Counted from the stretch's first letter, positions 1-9,163 are shown. The stretch is 64,000 bases of DNA from Chitinophagales bacterium (GCA_015655125.1 JAATFP010000061.1:34316-98315), one strand, 5' to 3'. A program made the numbers and translations. Notes: generated from the letters alone by a model not told the origin.

Positions 1-109
1 GCTCAACCACAAAGGATCGTTCTTACTGGAAGTGATCGTGGGAAAAGAAAACAATGTGTTTCCAATGGTACCGCAGGGTTGTAGCGTTTCTGAAATCAGG
101 TTAAAATAA
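1..109 (+). CDS. ilvB: acetolactate synthase large subunit, C-terminal end (partial)
   Basis: Only the last 35 codons are present, read in frame from base 2 to a TAA at 107-109. The peptide contains VGKENNVFPMVPQG, which fits the C terminus of the ThDP-dependent acetolactate synthase catalytic subunit, where the VFPMVP segment is well conserved (family knowledge). The enzyme makes acetolactate or acetohydroxybutyrate from pyruvate, the first common step of valine, leucine and isoleucine synthesis. The downstream genes ilvN, ilvC and ilvA support the call. The start lies outside the window. Confidence 0.85.
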   Translation, partial: LNHKGSFLLEVIVGKENNVFPMVPQGCSVSEIRLK

Positions 110-113
110 AAAA

Positions 114-398
114 ATGGTAACCGAAATGGCGGTGCTAAAAATAAAGTCAGGGCAATCAGAAAGTTTTGAAACCGCTTTTTCTGAAGCATCGAACATTATC
201 AGCAGCATGGTTGGATATATTTCTCATGAATTGCTGAGGTGCTTAGAGCAACCAGATCAATACCTGCTGATTGTTCGATGGGAAAAATTGGAAGACCACA
301 CCATCGGATTTAGAAAAAGCGAAAAATATCAAAGATGGAAGAAGCTGTTGCATCATTTTTACGGACCTTTTCCAACAGTTGAACATTACATTAAATGA
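114..398 (+). CDS. ABM-fold (antibiotic biosynthesis monooxygenase-like) small protein
   Basis: A 94-residue protein that starts 5 bases after the ilvB stop and ends 2 bases before the ilvN start, so it is almost certainly cotranscribed with both. The N-terminal pattern MVTEMAVLKIKSGQSESFE, a central VGYISHELLR strand and a C-terminal LIVRWEKLEDH...FRKSEKY resemble the ABM/YgiN ferredoxin-like fold, whose members form dimers and act as cofactor-free oxygenases or merely bind small ligands. The substrate cannot be read from sequence. Its place between the two acetolactate synthase subunits suggests a link to branched-chain metabolism, but that is inference. ATG 126 is an alternative start; ATG 114 gives the usual family N terminus. 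Confidence 0.65.
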   Translation: MVTEMAVLKIKSGQSESFETAFSEASNIISSMVGYISHELLRCLEQPDQYLLIVRWEKLEDHTIGFRKSEKYQRWKKLLHHFYGPFPTVEHYIK

Positions 399-399
399 A

Positions 400-996
400 A
401 TGAACATGAACAAAGCCGAATACACGATCACCGTTTACACAGAAAACCAGATCGGTTTGCTGAACCGGATCGCGATCATTTTTTCACGTAGAAAAATAAA
501 TGTGGACAGTCTCAACACTTCACCAACAGAAGTAGAGAGCGTTCATCGCTTCACGATCGTTATCAATGAAACGGAAGACGTTGTAAGAAAACTTTGCCGG
601 CAGATCGAAAAGCAGGTAGACGTATTGAAAGCATTTTACAATACCGAAGACGAGATTGTTTGGCAGGAAATGGCACTATACAAAGTATCGACAGACGAGA
701 TAGCAGAGAAAGTAAAAGTGGAAAGATTGCTTCGCGAATACGGCGCGCGTGCGGTGGTGATCAGGAAAGATTATACTGTTTTTGAAACAACCGGTCACCG
801 CGAAGAAACCGCCGGCCTGATAAAGGCGCTCGAACCTTATGGCTTGATTGAATTTGTGAGAAGCGCGAGGATAGCGATTATCAAGGACAGCAGCGGCTTT
901 CATGAAAGATTAAAATATTACGAATCAGCAGCGCCGGGCGATGAGTTGGTGGAAAATGAATATTTGAATCAGCAGGATGAAGTATTTAGCATGTGA
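400..996 (+). CDS. ilvN: acetolactate synthase small (regulatory) subunit
   Basis: About 198 residues. The N-terminal ACT domain is visible in YTITVYTENQIGLLNRIAI followed by FSRRKINVDSLNTSPTE, the segment that forms the valine-binding interface in IlvN/IlvH (family knowledge). The second half, from about residue 85, matches the C-terminal domain that binds the large subunit. The frame is open further upstream, but that part overlaps the ABM gene. ATG 400, two bases after the preceding stop, or ATG 406 is the plausible start. It activates IlvB and confers feedback inhibition. The acidic tail after about residue 180 is slightly long for the family. Confidence 0.9.
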   Translation: MNMNKAEYTITVYTENQIGLLNRIAIIFSRRKINVDSLNTSPTEVESVHRFTIVINETEDVVRKLCRQIEKQVDVLKAFYNTEDEIVWQEMALYKVSTDEIAEKVKVERLLREYGARAVVIRKDYTVFETTGHREETAGLIKALEPYGLIEFVRSARIAIIKDSSGFHERLKYYESAAPGDELVENEYLNQQDEVFSM

Positions 997-1024
997 GTTT
1001 AGGGATTAGCGATTAGTGGTTAGA
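997..1024 (+). repeat. heptanucleotide-periodic array (4 units, TTAG core)
   Basis: In the ilvN-ilvC gap the word TTAG recurs at exact 7-base spacing four times (units gtttagg, gattagc, gattagt, ggttaga). A weaker reverse-sense echo (ctaaatc, ctaaaca) follows at about 1050-1075. This belongs to the class of degenerate 7-bp arrays seen in many other spacers of this window. No gene or clear promoter overlaps it. Confidence 0.6.
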
Positions 1025-1142
1025 ACAAATTTCATAGCTTCCAAACTAACCTCTAAATCCTAAACAACTAAACCGTAAAACTATTAACGGTCGGTAATCT
1101 TTAAACATTCGATAAACTTTAATTAAATAAAAAACAATAAAC

Positions 1143-2249
1143 ATGGCAACATTAAATTTTGCAGGTACTGAAGAAAATGTGGTTACACGCGAGGAATTTC
1201 CTTTATCAAAAGCGCAGGAAGTGTTGAAGAATGAAGTGGTAGCGGTAATTGGCTACGGCGTGCAAGGGCCGGGACAGGCATTGAACCAAAAAGAAAATGG
1301 CATCAATGTCATCGTTGGTCAGCGCAAGAATTCTAAAAGCTGGGACAAAGCTGTTCGTGATGGTTTTGTAGAAGGCGAGTCTTTATTTGAAATTGAAGAA
1401 GCGCTTGAAAAAGGCACGATTATTTGTTATCTCTTAAGCGATGCTGCGCAAATTGCTATGTGGCCAACGGTGAAAAAACATCTGACTCCAGGCAAGGCGC
1501 TGTATTTTTCTCACGGTTTTGGAATTACATATAACGATCAAACCGGAATTGTTCCACCTGCGGATGTGGATGTTTTTTTAGTGGCGCCGAAAGGAAGCGG
1601 CACATCGCTTCGCAGAATGTTTCTGCAAGGTCGCGGTCTTAACAGCAGCTATGCCATCTTCCAGGACGCCACAGGCAAAGCTTTTGAAAGAGTGGTGTCT
1701 TTGGGTATAGCGATTGGTTCGGGATATTTGTTTGAAACAAACTTTAAAAAAGAGGTATACTCCGACCTTACCGGCGAACGCGGAACATTGATGGGTGCTA
1801 TACAAGGAATTTTTGCTGCGCAATTTGAAGTGCTTCGTTCAAAAGGGCACTCACCTTCTGAGGCATTCAATGAAACAGTGGAAGAACTCACGCAATCACT
1901 GATGCCGCTTGTGGCAGAAAATGGCATGGACTGGATGTATGCTAATTGCAGCACTACTGCACAGCGTGGCGCACTCGACTGGTGGAAGAAATTCCGGGAT
2001 GCTACGATGCCGGTATTCACTGAACTGTACGAGAGCGTGGCTGAAGGAAAAGAAGCAGCTAAATCAATTGAAAGTAACAGCAAGGCGGATTACCGAGAAA
2101 AGCTGGAAGCAGAATTGAAAGAATTGCGCGAAAGCGAATTGTGGCAGGCGGGAAAAACGGTGAGAAGTCTGCGTCCGGAAAATCAAAAGCCGGCCACAGA
2201 AGCGACGCCTGTACTCAATCCCAGAAAATTTACAGAATCGGTAAGCTAG
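1143..2249 (+). CDS. ilvC: ketol-acid reductoisomerase
   Basis: 368 residues. It isomerises and reduces acetolactate or acetohydroxybutyrate to the dihydroxy acids, using NAD(P)H and Mg2+. The Rossmann motif is VIGYGVQGPGQ (residues 35-45). The usual G-x-Q-G-H-A is altered to QGPG, a form I associate with Bacteroidota homologues. Expected metal and substrate residues are present: Asp208 and Glu212 in SDLTGERGTL, Glu244 and Glu248 in FNETVEELT, and Ser270 in ANCSTTAQRG. The single C-terminal knotted domain makes it class I. The 146-base gap from ilvN carries a 7-bp array and an AT-rich stretch that may hold an internal promoter. Confidence 0.93.
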   Translation: MATLNFAGTEENVVTREEFPLSKAQEVLKNEVVAVIGYGVQGPGQALNQKENGINVIVGQRKNSKSWDKAVRDGFVEGESLFEIEEALEKGTIICYLLSDAAQIAMWPTVKKHLTPGKALYFSHGFGITYNDQTGIVPPADVDVFLVAPKGSGTSLRRMFLQGRGLNSSYAIFQDATGKAFERVVSLGIAIGSGYLFETNFKKEVYSDLTGERGTLMGAIQGIFAAQFEVLRSKGHSPSEAFNETVEELTQSLMPLVAENGMDWMYANCSTTAQRGALDWWKKFRDATMPVFTELYESVAEGKEAAKSIESNSKADYREKLEAELKELRESELWQAGKTVRSLRPENQKPATEATPVLNPRKFTESVS

Positions 2250-2261
2250 TTTAAATAATTA

Positions 2262-3518
2262 ATGGAAACGATCAATCATATTACTGCGTCACTGGATTTT
2301 GCGGCAGCTGCAGAAAAGTTAAAGCCGGTTATCAACAGAACGGCCCTGCATTTCAACCAGCATCTTTCTGCGAAATATCAATGCAATATTTTCCTGAAAA
2401 GAGAAGATTTGCAAATAGTGCGCTCTTACAAGATCAGGGGAGCCTATAATATGATGAGTCATTTATCATCCGAAAAATTACAGCAAGGCGTTGTGTGTGC
2501 AAGCGCAGGCAATCACGCACAAGGCTTTGCTTATTCGTGCAAGAAATTAAATTGCAAAGGCGTTGTATTTATGCCGGTGATAACACCGAATCAAAAGATC
2601 CGGCAGACAGAAATGTTTGGCGAAAATTTCATAGAGATAAAACTCGCCGGCGACACGTTTGATGATTGCGCGATCGCGGCAAAAAAATATACCGAACAAA
2701 ATAACATGACGTTCATTCCGCCATTTGACGATCTCAGGATCATCGAAGGACAAGGAACAGTTGCAAAAGAAATACTTGAAGATCTTACGGATATTGATGT
2801 TGTTTTTGTGCCGGTTGGCGGCGGCGGATTATGTGCAGGTGTGGGAACATTCTTTAAAATTTATTCTCCCAAAACGAAGATCATTGGTGCGGAGCCTGAA
2901 GGTGCACCGTCAATGTTCGAAGCTTTGAAGGCCGGCCATCCGGTGACTTTGGAAAACATCGAACGTTTTGTAGATGGAGCTGCCGTAAAAAAAGTAGGTG
3001 ACATTACCTTTTCTATTTGCAAAGAAGTGCTGGATGATATGCATCTCGTTCCTGAAGGAAAAGTTTGTTCCACTATTTTAAAATTATACAACGAAGATGC
3101 GATCGTTGTTGAGCCTGCCGGCGCATTGTCGATAGCAGCGCTGGACGCTTATGCCGATGTGATCAAGGGGAAAAATGTGGTATGTATTGTAAGCGGCAGC
3201 AACAATGACATCGATCGCATGCAGGAGATCAAAGAACGCAGTCTTCAATACGAAGGCCTAAAGCATTATTTTTTGATCCGTTTTGCGCAGCGCCCGGGCG
3301 CACTGAAAGAATTTGTAAATCATGTGTTGGGTGACAATGATGACATCACGCGTTTTGAATACATGCAAAAACACAACAAAGAAACGGGGCCGGCATTGGT
3401 TGGAATTGAATTAAAATCAAAAGAAGATTACAAAGTGCTGCTAAACAAACTGGATCAATACAAGATCAATTACACAGAATTAAAAAACAACGATAATGCT
3501 TTTGGTTACCTGGTATAA
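2262..3518 (+). CDS. ilvA: threonine dehydratase (threonine ammonia-lyase), biosynthetic
   Basis: 418 residues. A fold-type II PLP enzyme that deaminates threonine to 2-oxobutanoate, the entry to isoleucine. The PLP lysine is Lys57 in the SYKIRGAYN motif. The substrate loop SAGNHAQG and the phosphate-binding loop PVGGGGLCAG are intact. After about residue 325 comes one ACT-like regulatory domain (HYFLIRFAQRPGALKEF), as in the short Bacillus/Corynebacterium type rather than the two-domain E. coli type. It starts 12 bases after ilvC stops, so it is in the same operon. It runs convergently with the nickel permease gene, with a 43-base gap. Confidence 0.92.
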   Translation: METINHITASLDFAAAAEKLKPVINRTALHFNQHLSAKYQCNIFLKREDLQIVRSYKIRGAYNMMSHLSSEKLQQGVVCASAGNHAQGFAYSCKKLNCKGVVFMPVITPNQKIRQTEMFGENFIEIKLAGDTFDDCAIAAKKYTEQNNMTFIPPFDDLRIIEGQGTVAKEILEDLTDIDVVFVPVGGGGLCAGVGTFFKIYSPKTKIIGAEPEGAPSMFEALKAGHPVTLENIERFVDGAAVKKVGDITFSICKEVLDDMHLVPEGKVCSTILKLYNEDAIVVEPAGALSIAALDAYADVIKGKNVVCIVSGSNNDIDRMQEIKERSLQYEGLKHYFLIRFAQRPGALKEFVNHVLGDNDDITRFEYMQKHNKETGPALVGIELKSKEDYKVLLNKLDQYKINYTELKNNDNAFGYLV

Positions 3519-3561
3519 GGTGTGCACAATTCGTAATCGTTTTTTTAATTGGTATTTATTT

Positions 3562-4251
3562 TTACCATCCCATAAACACCATTCCGGCCCCACAAATAAA
3601 TACGGTTGCTCCCCCGATAGCGTGCATATATCTTTCTATCTTCTCTGTTTTTACAAAAGCAAAACCATAGTAGCCGAGTACTACCATCAATACCATAGTG
3701 AGTAATGTACAGATCGTGTAAACGATGATGAGGGCCATCATTCCCCACCACGAATTTTGTGCGGCAGGAAAATACAGCAGCGGTATCATTGGTTCGCACG
3801 GACCTAATAAAAAAACGATGAACATCACCCATGGCGTTACTTTGTGCCTTTCCTGCATGGCCACGGGCTGGCCATGCTTATGTTCATATACGTACATTGT
3901 GCCATCTTCCACCATGTCGAAATGCTTGTGCGGCTTGTTTTGTTTTGCACGGTACAATCCCCAGATACAATAACAAAATCCGAATATCAGCATGCACCAA
4001 CCCGCAACGCCCCCGCGCACCTGTTCCAACCATGCAACCTTTGAAAGCGACCACCCGATGGCCGCGCCACCAAGCGCCAGTATCACCGAACTCCACACGT
4101 GACCGCAACCACAGAAGATGGTCCAGAAAATAGTTTTGGTAAAAGACCAGCCGCGCGATTTTGATAAAGCGATGAAAGGAATATAGTGATCCGGACCAGT
4201 AACGGTATGCAGACATGCGATAGAAATCGCAGTGATGATCAGTATTTCCAT
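3562..4251 (-). CDS. UreH-like nickel/cobalt permease
   Basis: About 229 residues and very hydrophobic, with about six membrane segments. The first helix holds H-x5-D-H (CLHTVTGPDHYIP), the metal-recognition signature of the UreH/NiCoT transporter superfamily. A second GH motif (GCGHVWSS) and a GPCEPMIPLL motif in a later helix are also typical. The cytoplasmic loop between helices is rich in histidine (HKHFD...EHKHG...ERHK), as expected for nickel handling. ATG 4251 lies 1 base after the ureD stop; ATG 4263 would overlap ureD. As last gene of the urease operon it most likely imports Ni2+ for the urease active site (inference from context). Confidence 0.85.
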   Translation of the reverse strand: MEILIITAISIACLHTVTGPDHYIPFIALSKSRGWSFTKTIFWTIFCGCGHVWSSVILALGGAAIGWSLSKVAWLEQVRGGVAGWCMLIFGFCYCIWGLYRAKQNKPHKHFDMVEDGTMYVYEHKHGQPVAMQERHKVTPWVMFIVFLLGPCEPMIPLLYFPAAQNSWWGMMALIIVYTICTLLTMVLMVVLGYYGFAFVKTEKIERYMHAIGGATVFICGAGMVFMGW

Positions 4252-4252
4252 T

Positions 4253-5050
4253 TCACCCGACATGCATACTATAATTTTGGAGGATGAATTTATTTGCAAT
4301 AGATTGAAAAAGATCAAACAACTGCTCTGCTCTATAGCCTAAAATCCGCACTATAACTCCATTGCAGGGAGCTTCGCTGATACCGTATTCAACGCCCGCT
4401 GCTTGCGACAGGAATGCGATAATCATTGCCCGTAATTCCTTTACGGCAAATGTTTCGTTCAAATAGATCATCGTAGCCTGGTGGGTAAATCCTTCCAATT
4501 GACCTATAGATGATACATCAACAGATTGCGGTTCTATCAAAATATTTTCCTTGATGACCAACTTATTTTCAATGAATATTTTTGTGATATTATGAAACCT
4601 GGAGAATAAAAAAGATTCTCCGCTGCCCTTTCTTCCGCAGGTGATCACCTCGCCCCATAACAACGAGCAATTTTTTTCGAGCCGGATCTCGTTTACTGCC
4701 GAGAAAGATGCATTCGCGTGCGGCACCGATGGATGAGGCAAATAAAAAAAAGATGCACCGCTTTCCATGTTTACCCGCATTGTTTGCCTGGCCTCTGCCT
4801 TCATGTTATATAACCTTTGGTACGACTGGGTTTGAAGTTGAAGTGCACTGTCAGCAGCAATGTCAATTTTTATGTCATAAACGTCGCCGCTTAAAATACC
4901 GGGTGATGAGCTCATCAGCATCAACCGCAATAAGTTACTTTTCTTGTCCTCCGTAATATTGGCAAGTTTGAAAGGCTGCGTTAAATATGATCCTTTCAAA
5001 AAAGTGATCCCATCGCGCAAGGCTGTTTGTATGTGAAGCTCAGATATCAT
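4253..5050 (-). CDS. ureD: urease accessory protein UreD
   Basis: 265 residues. It is a scaffold that binds apo-urease and, with UreF and UreG, forms the complex that delivers nickel. Family features include the early [16 protein letters not shown] segment and [11 protein letters not shown]. The C-terminal [14 protein letters not shown] helix is also typical. Its ATG overlaps the ureG stop by 4 bases (ATGA), which indicates translational coupling. The usual Bacteroidota gene order ureA-B-C-E-F-G-D is kept. Regulation would be with the operon. Confidence 0.9.
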   Translation of the reverse strand: MISELHIQTALRDGITFLKGSYLTQPFKLANITEDKKSNLLRLMLMSSSPGILSGDVYDIKIDIAADSALQLQTQSYQRLYNMKAEARQTMRVNMESGASFFYLPHPSVPHANASFSAVNEIRLEKNCSLLWGEVITCGRKGSGESFLFSRFHNITKIFIENKLVIKENILIEPQSVDVSSIGQLEGFTHQATMIYLNETFAVKELRAMIIAFLSQAAGVEYGISEAPCNGVIVRILGYRAEQLFDLFQSIANKFILQNYSMHVG

Positions 5051-5688
5051 CTTATCAAAACAGGTTCAGTAGTTTCTTCTACCAACGCATATTTTTTTAT
5101 CCATCCGATCACATTGTCAAGTCCTTCCAGGCTCATGAGGTTGGTAAAAATAAATGGCTGGCCTTTACGCATCAGCTTTGCATCGCGTTCCATTACTCCA
5201 AGGTCAGCGTGAACATAAGGCGCCAGGTCAATTTTGTTGATCACCAGCAGGTCGCTGCGTGTGATGCCGGGGCCGCCTTTGCGCGGAATTTTATCGCCTT
5301 CTGCAACGTCGATTACGAATATGGTGACGTCCGCAAGATCGGGACTGAACGTTGCCGACAAGTTGTCGCCGCCGCTTTCAATAAAAATAATTTCTACGTC
5401 CGGAAAACGCGTTGCCATTTCTTCCACCGCTTCCAGATTCATACTCGCATCTTCCCGTATCGCGGTATGCGGGCAGCCGCCCGTTTCCACACCTATGATC
5501 CGATCTGCCGGAAGCAAACTGTTTTTCGTTAAAAATTCCGCATCTTCTTTTGTATAAATATCATTTGTGATCACAGCAACACTATAATCGGCCAGCATCT
5601 TGCGGCACAACCGTTCTATTAACGCAGTCTTTCCCGAACCAACAGGGCCGGCAACGCCGATCTTTATGTATTTTCTTTCTTCTGACAT
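5047..5688 (-). CDS. ureG: urease accessory GTPase UreG
   Basis: 213 residues. A SIMIBI-class GTPase that hydrolyses GTP to transfer nickel into urease. The P-loop GPVGSGKT is at residues 14-21. The nickel-binding Cys-Pro-His motif is intact (Cys72, Pro73, His74 in [11 protein letters not shown]), as are the [15 protein letters not shown] switch segment and the [11 protein letters not shown] base-recognition motif. There is no histidine-rich N-terminal extension, unlike HypB or some actinobacterial UreG. It is separated from ureF by 8 bases and overlaps ureD by 4. Confidence 0.96.
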   Translation of the reverse strand: MSEERKYIKIGVAGPVGSGKTALIERLCRKMLADYSVAVITNDIYTKEDAEFLTKNSLLPADRIIGVETGGCPHTAIREDASMNLEAVEEMATRFPDVEIIFIESGGDNLSATFSPDLADVTIFVIDVAEGDKIPRKGGPGITRSDLLVINKIDLAPYVHADLGVMERDAKLMRKGQPFIFTNLMSLEGLDNVIGWIKKYALVEETTEPVLIR

Positions 5689-5696
5689 TGTATTTG

Positions 5697-6383
5697 TTAT
5701 GACATGTATAACCGTGAATATAATTGCTCATGCTGCATGCAACGAATATCAAAACCGGTACAACAAAGTCCGAGTTTTGTTTCGTCTGGTTGCATCGTTT
5801 TTTGTACCAGTTCATTGATTGTTGATTGCAAACCGAAAAGAATCTCCTGGCCATCTTGCTGGCCAAGCGGTATCAACTTCACACTGTTGGTCACAAACCC
5901 GGCTGCTGCATTATAATAGAAACCGGTAAGCGCATCTTCTTTTAAAATGTTCAATGCAGCAGCATATAATCCAAAACCGATACAATAATGACCGGCATAT
6001 TTTTTTTGCTGTACGCCTGTATAATACGCGGAAGTAATTTCGTTGCCTGAAATATTTTCAAATATTTTGCTCAGGCGGACAAGAAGTTTCTGACTGGCAA
6101 CCCGGATTTCTGTAGCTAATTTGGCCGCATTACATTCTCTGTCCAGGTGTTCGATGCGCTTCAAATCCTTTGCCAGTGCGGCATCATAAGCAAGTGAGGC
6201 AAAGGCTCCATCATTAAATTGAAGATTCCGGGTGAGTATTTGTGTTAAAAATTCTGTTGCTGTTCCCGCATCGTGCACCAATCCTTTTTGCACATACGTT
6301 TCTAATCCGGATGAATGCGAATATCCGCCGATCGGCAAAGCCGGATCCGACAATTGTAATAAACCTAATAATGCTGTATTCAT
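5697..6383 (-). CDS. ureF: urease accessory protein UreF
   Basis: 228 residues, mostly helical. It starts with [21 protein letters not shown], the recognised N-terminal signature of UreF (LxLxxxxxPxGxFxxSxGLE). UreF links UreD to UreG and acts as a checkpoint for GTP hydrolysis during nickel insertion (family knowledge). The ATG overlaps the ureE stop by 4 bases, so the two are probably translationally coupled. No truncation or insertion is visible. Confidence 0.92.
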   Translation of the reverse strand: MNTALLGLLQLSDPALPIGGYSHSSGLETYVQKGLVHDAGTATEFLTQILTRNLQFNDGAFASLAYDAALAKDLKRIEHLDRECNAAKLATEIRVASQKLLVRLSKIFENISGNEITSAYYTGVQQKKYAGHYCIGFGLYAAALNILKEDALTGFYYNAAAGFVTNSVKLIPLGQQDGQEILFGLQSTINELVQKTMQPDETKLGLCCTGFDIRCMQHEQLYSRLYMS

Positions 6384-6880
6384 TCCGGAGAATTGGTAAG
6401 TTTGAGGATCTTTGAAAAAAGGCTCTCACTGCTACTCCCATGCGCTGCAACAGTGGTTTTAAGCGGACTGATCAATTTTCTCATTTCATGTTTTACATCA
6501 TAGCCGGACGACAACAATAAATTGAATAAAGGGTTTTCAAATGCGACAAGCAATTCTTCTTCGAAATAAAAAAGCGGGAGATGTTTGTTCCCGATCTCAT
6601 AACAGATGGATGCTATTTCCAGTGCTGTGCGCGGTTTTAAAACGATGGCATCGCAGGGTAAAATTTCCACTACGATAATTATGGCACCATCATCAGATAA
6701 AATATCACCTTCGGTAAGCTGTTGATTTTCTTTTAAAAATTTCATCGTCACCGAAGTTCCGGCATTCGTTTTTTTATGCAGTATCCTTTTGTTGGCTTCG
6801 TACCATTCCAATTCAAGCGTATCGATGATTCTATCACCAACAAAATAATCAATATGCCCTATCTTATTTTTTATAATCAT
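6380..6880 (-). CDS. ureE: urease nickel metallochaperone UreE
   Basis: 166 residues. The N-terminal domain has the LTEGDILSDDG segment. The C-terminal metal-binding domain has the conserved GNKHLPLFYF motif, in which His is the dimer-interface nickel ligand. The protein ends in a serine-rich tail without the histidine-rich extension of the Klebsiella protein. The histidine-rich loop of the operon's permease may partly make up for this (inference). It lies 66 bases after ureC, and that gap contains an AATCTGCG repeat. Confidence 0.9.
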   Translation of the reverse strand: MIIKNKIGHIDYFVGDRIIDTLELEWYEANKRILHKKTNAGTSVTMKFLKENQQLTEGDILSDDGAIIIVVEILPCDAIVLKPRTALEIASICYEIGNKHLPLFYFEEELLVAFENPLFNLLLSSGYDVKHEMRKLISPLKTTVAAHGSSSESLFSKILKLTNSPE

Positions 6881-6908
6881 GGAGAAAATCTAAAATTTAC
6901 TAAAAATG

Positions 6909-6950
6909 TAATCTGCGCAATCATTTTAATCTTCATAATCTGCGATTCAA
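6909..6950. repeat. degenerate AATCTGCG intergenic repeat between ureC and ureE
   Basis: Two direct copies of AATCTGCG followed by c/a-ATTC or c-AATC lie 28 bases apart in the ureC-ureE gap (aatctgcgcaatc and aatctgcgattc). The same core recurs at about 22430, 27091-27110, 27254-27273, 27300, 46528, 46585 and 50775. This copy has no obvious hairpin core and looks decayed. Confidence 0.5.
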
Positions 6951-8662
6951 AATAAAAAATATCGCTGCGCCAAAGGCACTACAGTCGCAGGTTCGCAGGT
7001 GATATGAACTCCATCAACTTTCACTTCATAATTTTCCGGATTCACATCAATCTGTGGAGTTGCATCATTGTGGATCAAATCTTTCTTTGAAATATTGCGG
7101 CAGTTTTTTACCGGCAATACGATCTTTTGCAATTCATATCCTTTCATAATATTGTTATCAAGCGAGATCTGCGAAACAAAACTGATGCAGGTTTTGTGCA
7201 ATGCTTTTCCAAAAGTGCCAAACATGGGACGGTACATCACCGGCTGGGGCGTTGGAATAGAAGCATTCGGATCACCCATCCTGCTGGCGATGATCATGCC
7301 GCCCTTAATGATCATTTCCGGTTTGGCGCCAAACATCGACGGCTTCCACAAAACAAGATCCGCAAATTTTCCCGCCTCGACGGAACCAACATATTCACTG
7401 ATACCATGTGAGATCGCCGGGTTGATCGTATATTTCGAAACATATCTTTTTACCCTGAAATTATCGTTGTTGTTGTTTTCATCTTCTTTCAAAAAGCCGC
7501 GCTGCTGCTTCATCTTGTGTGCCGTTTGCCACGTACGGGTGATTACTTCGGCCACGCGCCCCATTGCCTGGCTGTCGGAACTCATCATGCTGAACACGCC
7601 CATGTCGTGGAGGATATCTTCTGCTGCAATTGTTTCGGGACGAATGCGGCTGTCGGCAAATGACACGTCCTCCGGCACATTCTTGTCAAGATGATGGCAT
7701 ACCATCAGCATGTCGAGATGTTCATCAATGGTGTTTTTTGTATAAGGACGCGTTGGGTTGGTGGAAGACGGCAACACGTTTTGATACATGGCCGCTTTGA
7801 TAATATCCGGCGCATGGCCGCCGCCGGCGCCTTCTGTGTGAAACGTATGGATCACACGTCCATCGATGGCCTTGATGGTGTCTTCTAAAAACCCCGATTC
7901 ATTCAAAGTGTCGGTGTGAATGGCCACCTGCACATCATACTTATCTGCCACTTTTAGAGAAGCGTCGATGACGGCTGGCGTAGAACCCCAGTCTTCATGT
8001 ATCTTCAGGCCAAGTGCGCCTGCTTCGATCTGTTCTTCCAGCGGAAGTGCAGATGCACAGTTGCCCTTTCCATAAAAGCCAAGGTTCATCGGAAATGCCT
8101 CTGCAGCTTCCAGCATTTTTTGAATGTTCCATGCGCCGGGAGTTACAGTGGTTGCGTTGGTTCCATCAGCCGGTCCGGTGCCGCCGCCAAGCATGGTGGT
8201 GATGCCGCTGTACAAAGCGTGATCGATCAGTTGCGGACAAATAAAATGAATATGTGTATCGATACCGCCGGCTGTAGCTATCAAACCTGCGCCACCATGA
8301 ACTTCTGTTGAAGCGCCGATGATCATATTTTCGTCCACGCCATCCATTGTATCCGGGTTTCCGGCTTTCCCGATTCCGGCGATCTTTCCATCTTTGATGC
8401 CGATGTCAGCTTTTACAATTCCCCAATGATCGACGATCATCACACTCGTGATCACAAAATCAAGTACGCCTTCTTTGCGAGTTGCAGTAGCCGATTGCGC
8501 CATGCCATCACGGATCGTTTTACCGCCGCCAAACTTGGCTTCATCACCATACACAGTAAAATCTTTTTCAATTTCAATGATAAGATCAGTATCACCCAGC
8601 CGCACTTTATCGCCGGTGGTGGGGCCGTACATGTTGGCGTATTTAATTCTGTTGATATTCAT
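6947..8662 (-). CDS. ureC: urease alpha subunit (catalytic)
   Basis: 571 residues, the usual length. It hydrolyses urea to ammonia and carbamate at a dinuclear nickel site. All ligands match Klebsiella urease with a +3 offset: His137 and His139 (DTHIHF), carbamylated Lys220 (GLKIHEDWG), His249, His275 and Asp363 (SSDSQAMGR). The mobile flap Cys322-His323 is present. The protein should be fully active. The ATG abuts a short 7-bp array (8664-8691). It is cytoplasmic and assembles with UreA and UreB as (ABC)3. In this window the ammonia it makes would feed the glutamate synthase encoded next door. Confidence 0.98.
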   Translation of the reverse strand: MNINRIKYANMYGPTTGDKVRLGDTDLIIEIEKDFTVYGDEAKFGGGKTIRDGMAQSATATRKEGVLDFVITSVMIVDHWGIVKADIGIKDGKIAGIGKAGNPDTMDGVDENMIIGASTEVHGGAGLIATAGGIDTHIHFICPQLIDHALYSGITTMLGGGTGPADGTNATTVTPGAWNIQKMLEAAEAFPMNLGFYGKGNCASALPLEEQIEAGALGLKIHEDWGSTPAVIDASLKVADKYDVQVAIHTDTLNESGFLEDTIKAIDGRVIHTFHTEGAGGGHAPDIIKAAMYQNVLPSSTNPTRPYTKNTIDEHLDMLMVCHHLDKNVPEDVSFADSRIRPETIAAEDILHDMGVFSMMSSDSQAMGRVAEVITRTWQTAHKMKQQRGFLKEDENNNNDNFRVKRYVSKYTINPAISHGISEYVGSVEAGKFADLVLWKPSMFGAKPEMIIKGGMIIASRMGDPNASIPTPQPVMYRPMFGTFGKALHKTCISFVSQISLDNNIMKGYELQKIVLPVKNCRNISKKDLIHNDATPQIDVNPENYEVKVDGVHITCEPATVVPLAQRYFLF

Positions 8663-8663
8663 G

Positions 8664-8691
8664 GTTAAATGTTCAAAGTTGAATGTTGTGA
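8664..8691. repeat. heptanucleotide-periodic array abutting ureC start (4 units)
   Basis: Four 7-base units on the plus strand, gttaaat, gttcaaa, gttgaat and gttgtga, fill most of the 37-base ureC-ureB gap. The array begins one base after the ureC start codon (CAT 8660-8662 on plus). It resembles the array before paaG in both words and position. Confidence 0.55.
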
Positions 8692-8699
8692 AGACACCA

Positions 8700-9011
8700 T
8701 CATTTGTTCACGCTGCCGTTTACTTTATTATTAAAGCCAAATATTTTCTGATTTCCGCCGAAGGCGACCAGTTCCACTTCTTTTTCTTCCCCTGGCTCAA
8801 AGCGTACGGCCGTTGCTGCCGCAATGTTCAAACGCATGCCCAGCGCCTGTTCGCGGTCAAACTGCATCTGGCTGTTCACTTCGTAAAAATGATAATGTGA
8901 ACCAACCTGCACAGGACGGTCGCCCGTATTTGTTACAGCAATTTTTACTGTGCGCCGCCCAACATTGATCTCAATGTTTCCTGCTGCTAAAATGTATTCT
9001 CCGGGAATCAT
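8700..9011 (-). CDS. ureB: urease beta subunit
   Basis: 103 residues, the normal size for an unfused bacterial beta subunit. It starts [16 protein letters not shown] and contains [19 protein letters not shown] and the [20 protein letters not shown] segment typical of the family. It is a structural subunit of the (ABC)3 urease and helps position the active-site flap. The gap to ureA is 152 bases, unusually wide for urease structural genes, and is filled by repeat sequence. Confidence 0.96.
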   Translation of the reverse strand: MIPGEYILAAGNIEINVGRRTVKIAVTNTGDRPVQVGSHYHFYEVNSQMQFDREQALGMRLNIAAATAVRFEPGEEKEVELVAFGGNQKIFGFNNKVNGSVNK

Positions 9012-9013
9012 GG

Positions 9014-9048
9014 TAATAAAGAATTAAGAATTAGAAATTACGAATTAC
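9014..9048. repeat. heptanucleotide-periodic array upstream of ureB (5 units)
   Basis: Units taataaa, gaattaa, gaattag, aaattac and gaattac follow one another at 7-base spacing directly upstream of the ureB start (minus strand). A similar array, made of aattcgt words, precedes the AcpH-like gene at 51586-51620. Confidence 0.55.
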
Positions 9049-9065
9049 GGATGCTTGCTCAGGAT

Positions 9066-9120
9066 CGTCATTGAGGGGGGGGGCGAAGCTATCTCCTGAT
9101 GTTTCGCAATACACAATGAG
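9066..9120. repeat. inverted-repeat element with G9 tract in the ureA-ureB gap
   Basis: The segment begins cgtcattgag and ends with the near-complement acacaatgag. Between them lie gcgaagc and gtttcgc, another complementary pair, so the element can fold into a long imperfect hairpin. It contains an uninterrupted run of nine G (9075-9083). The general form, CGTCATTG...CGAAG...CTTCG...CAATGACG, resembles a dispersed palindromic repeat that is common in bacterial genomes. Confidence 0.5.
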
Positions 9121-9163
9121 GTTGCTTTGTTCCCCGCAACGGAAACATCCACCCATTGACGAT

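Noticed and set aside
1143..2249. IlvC nucleotide-binding loop QGPGQ in place of QGHAxA read as a damaged enzyme
   Set aside because: All metal and substrate residues are kept and the variant fits Bacteroidota homologues, so it is a lineage form.
7068..7694. A 208-codon open frame antisense to ureC
   Set aside because: It mirrors codon structure of a highly conserved gene, shows no family pattern and has no independent promoter.
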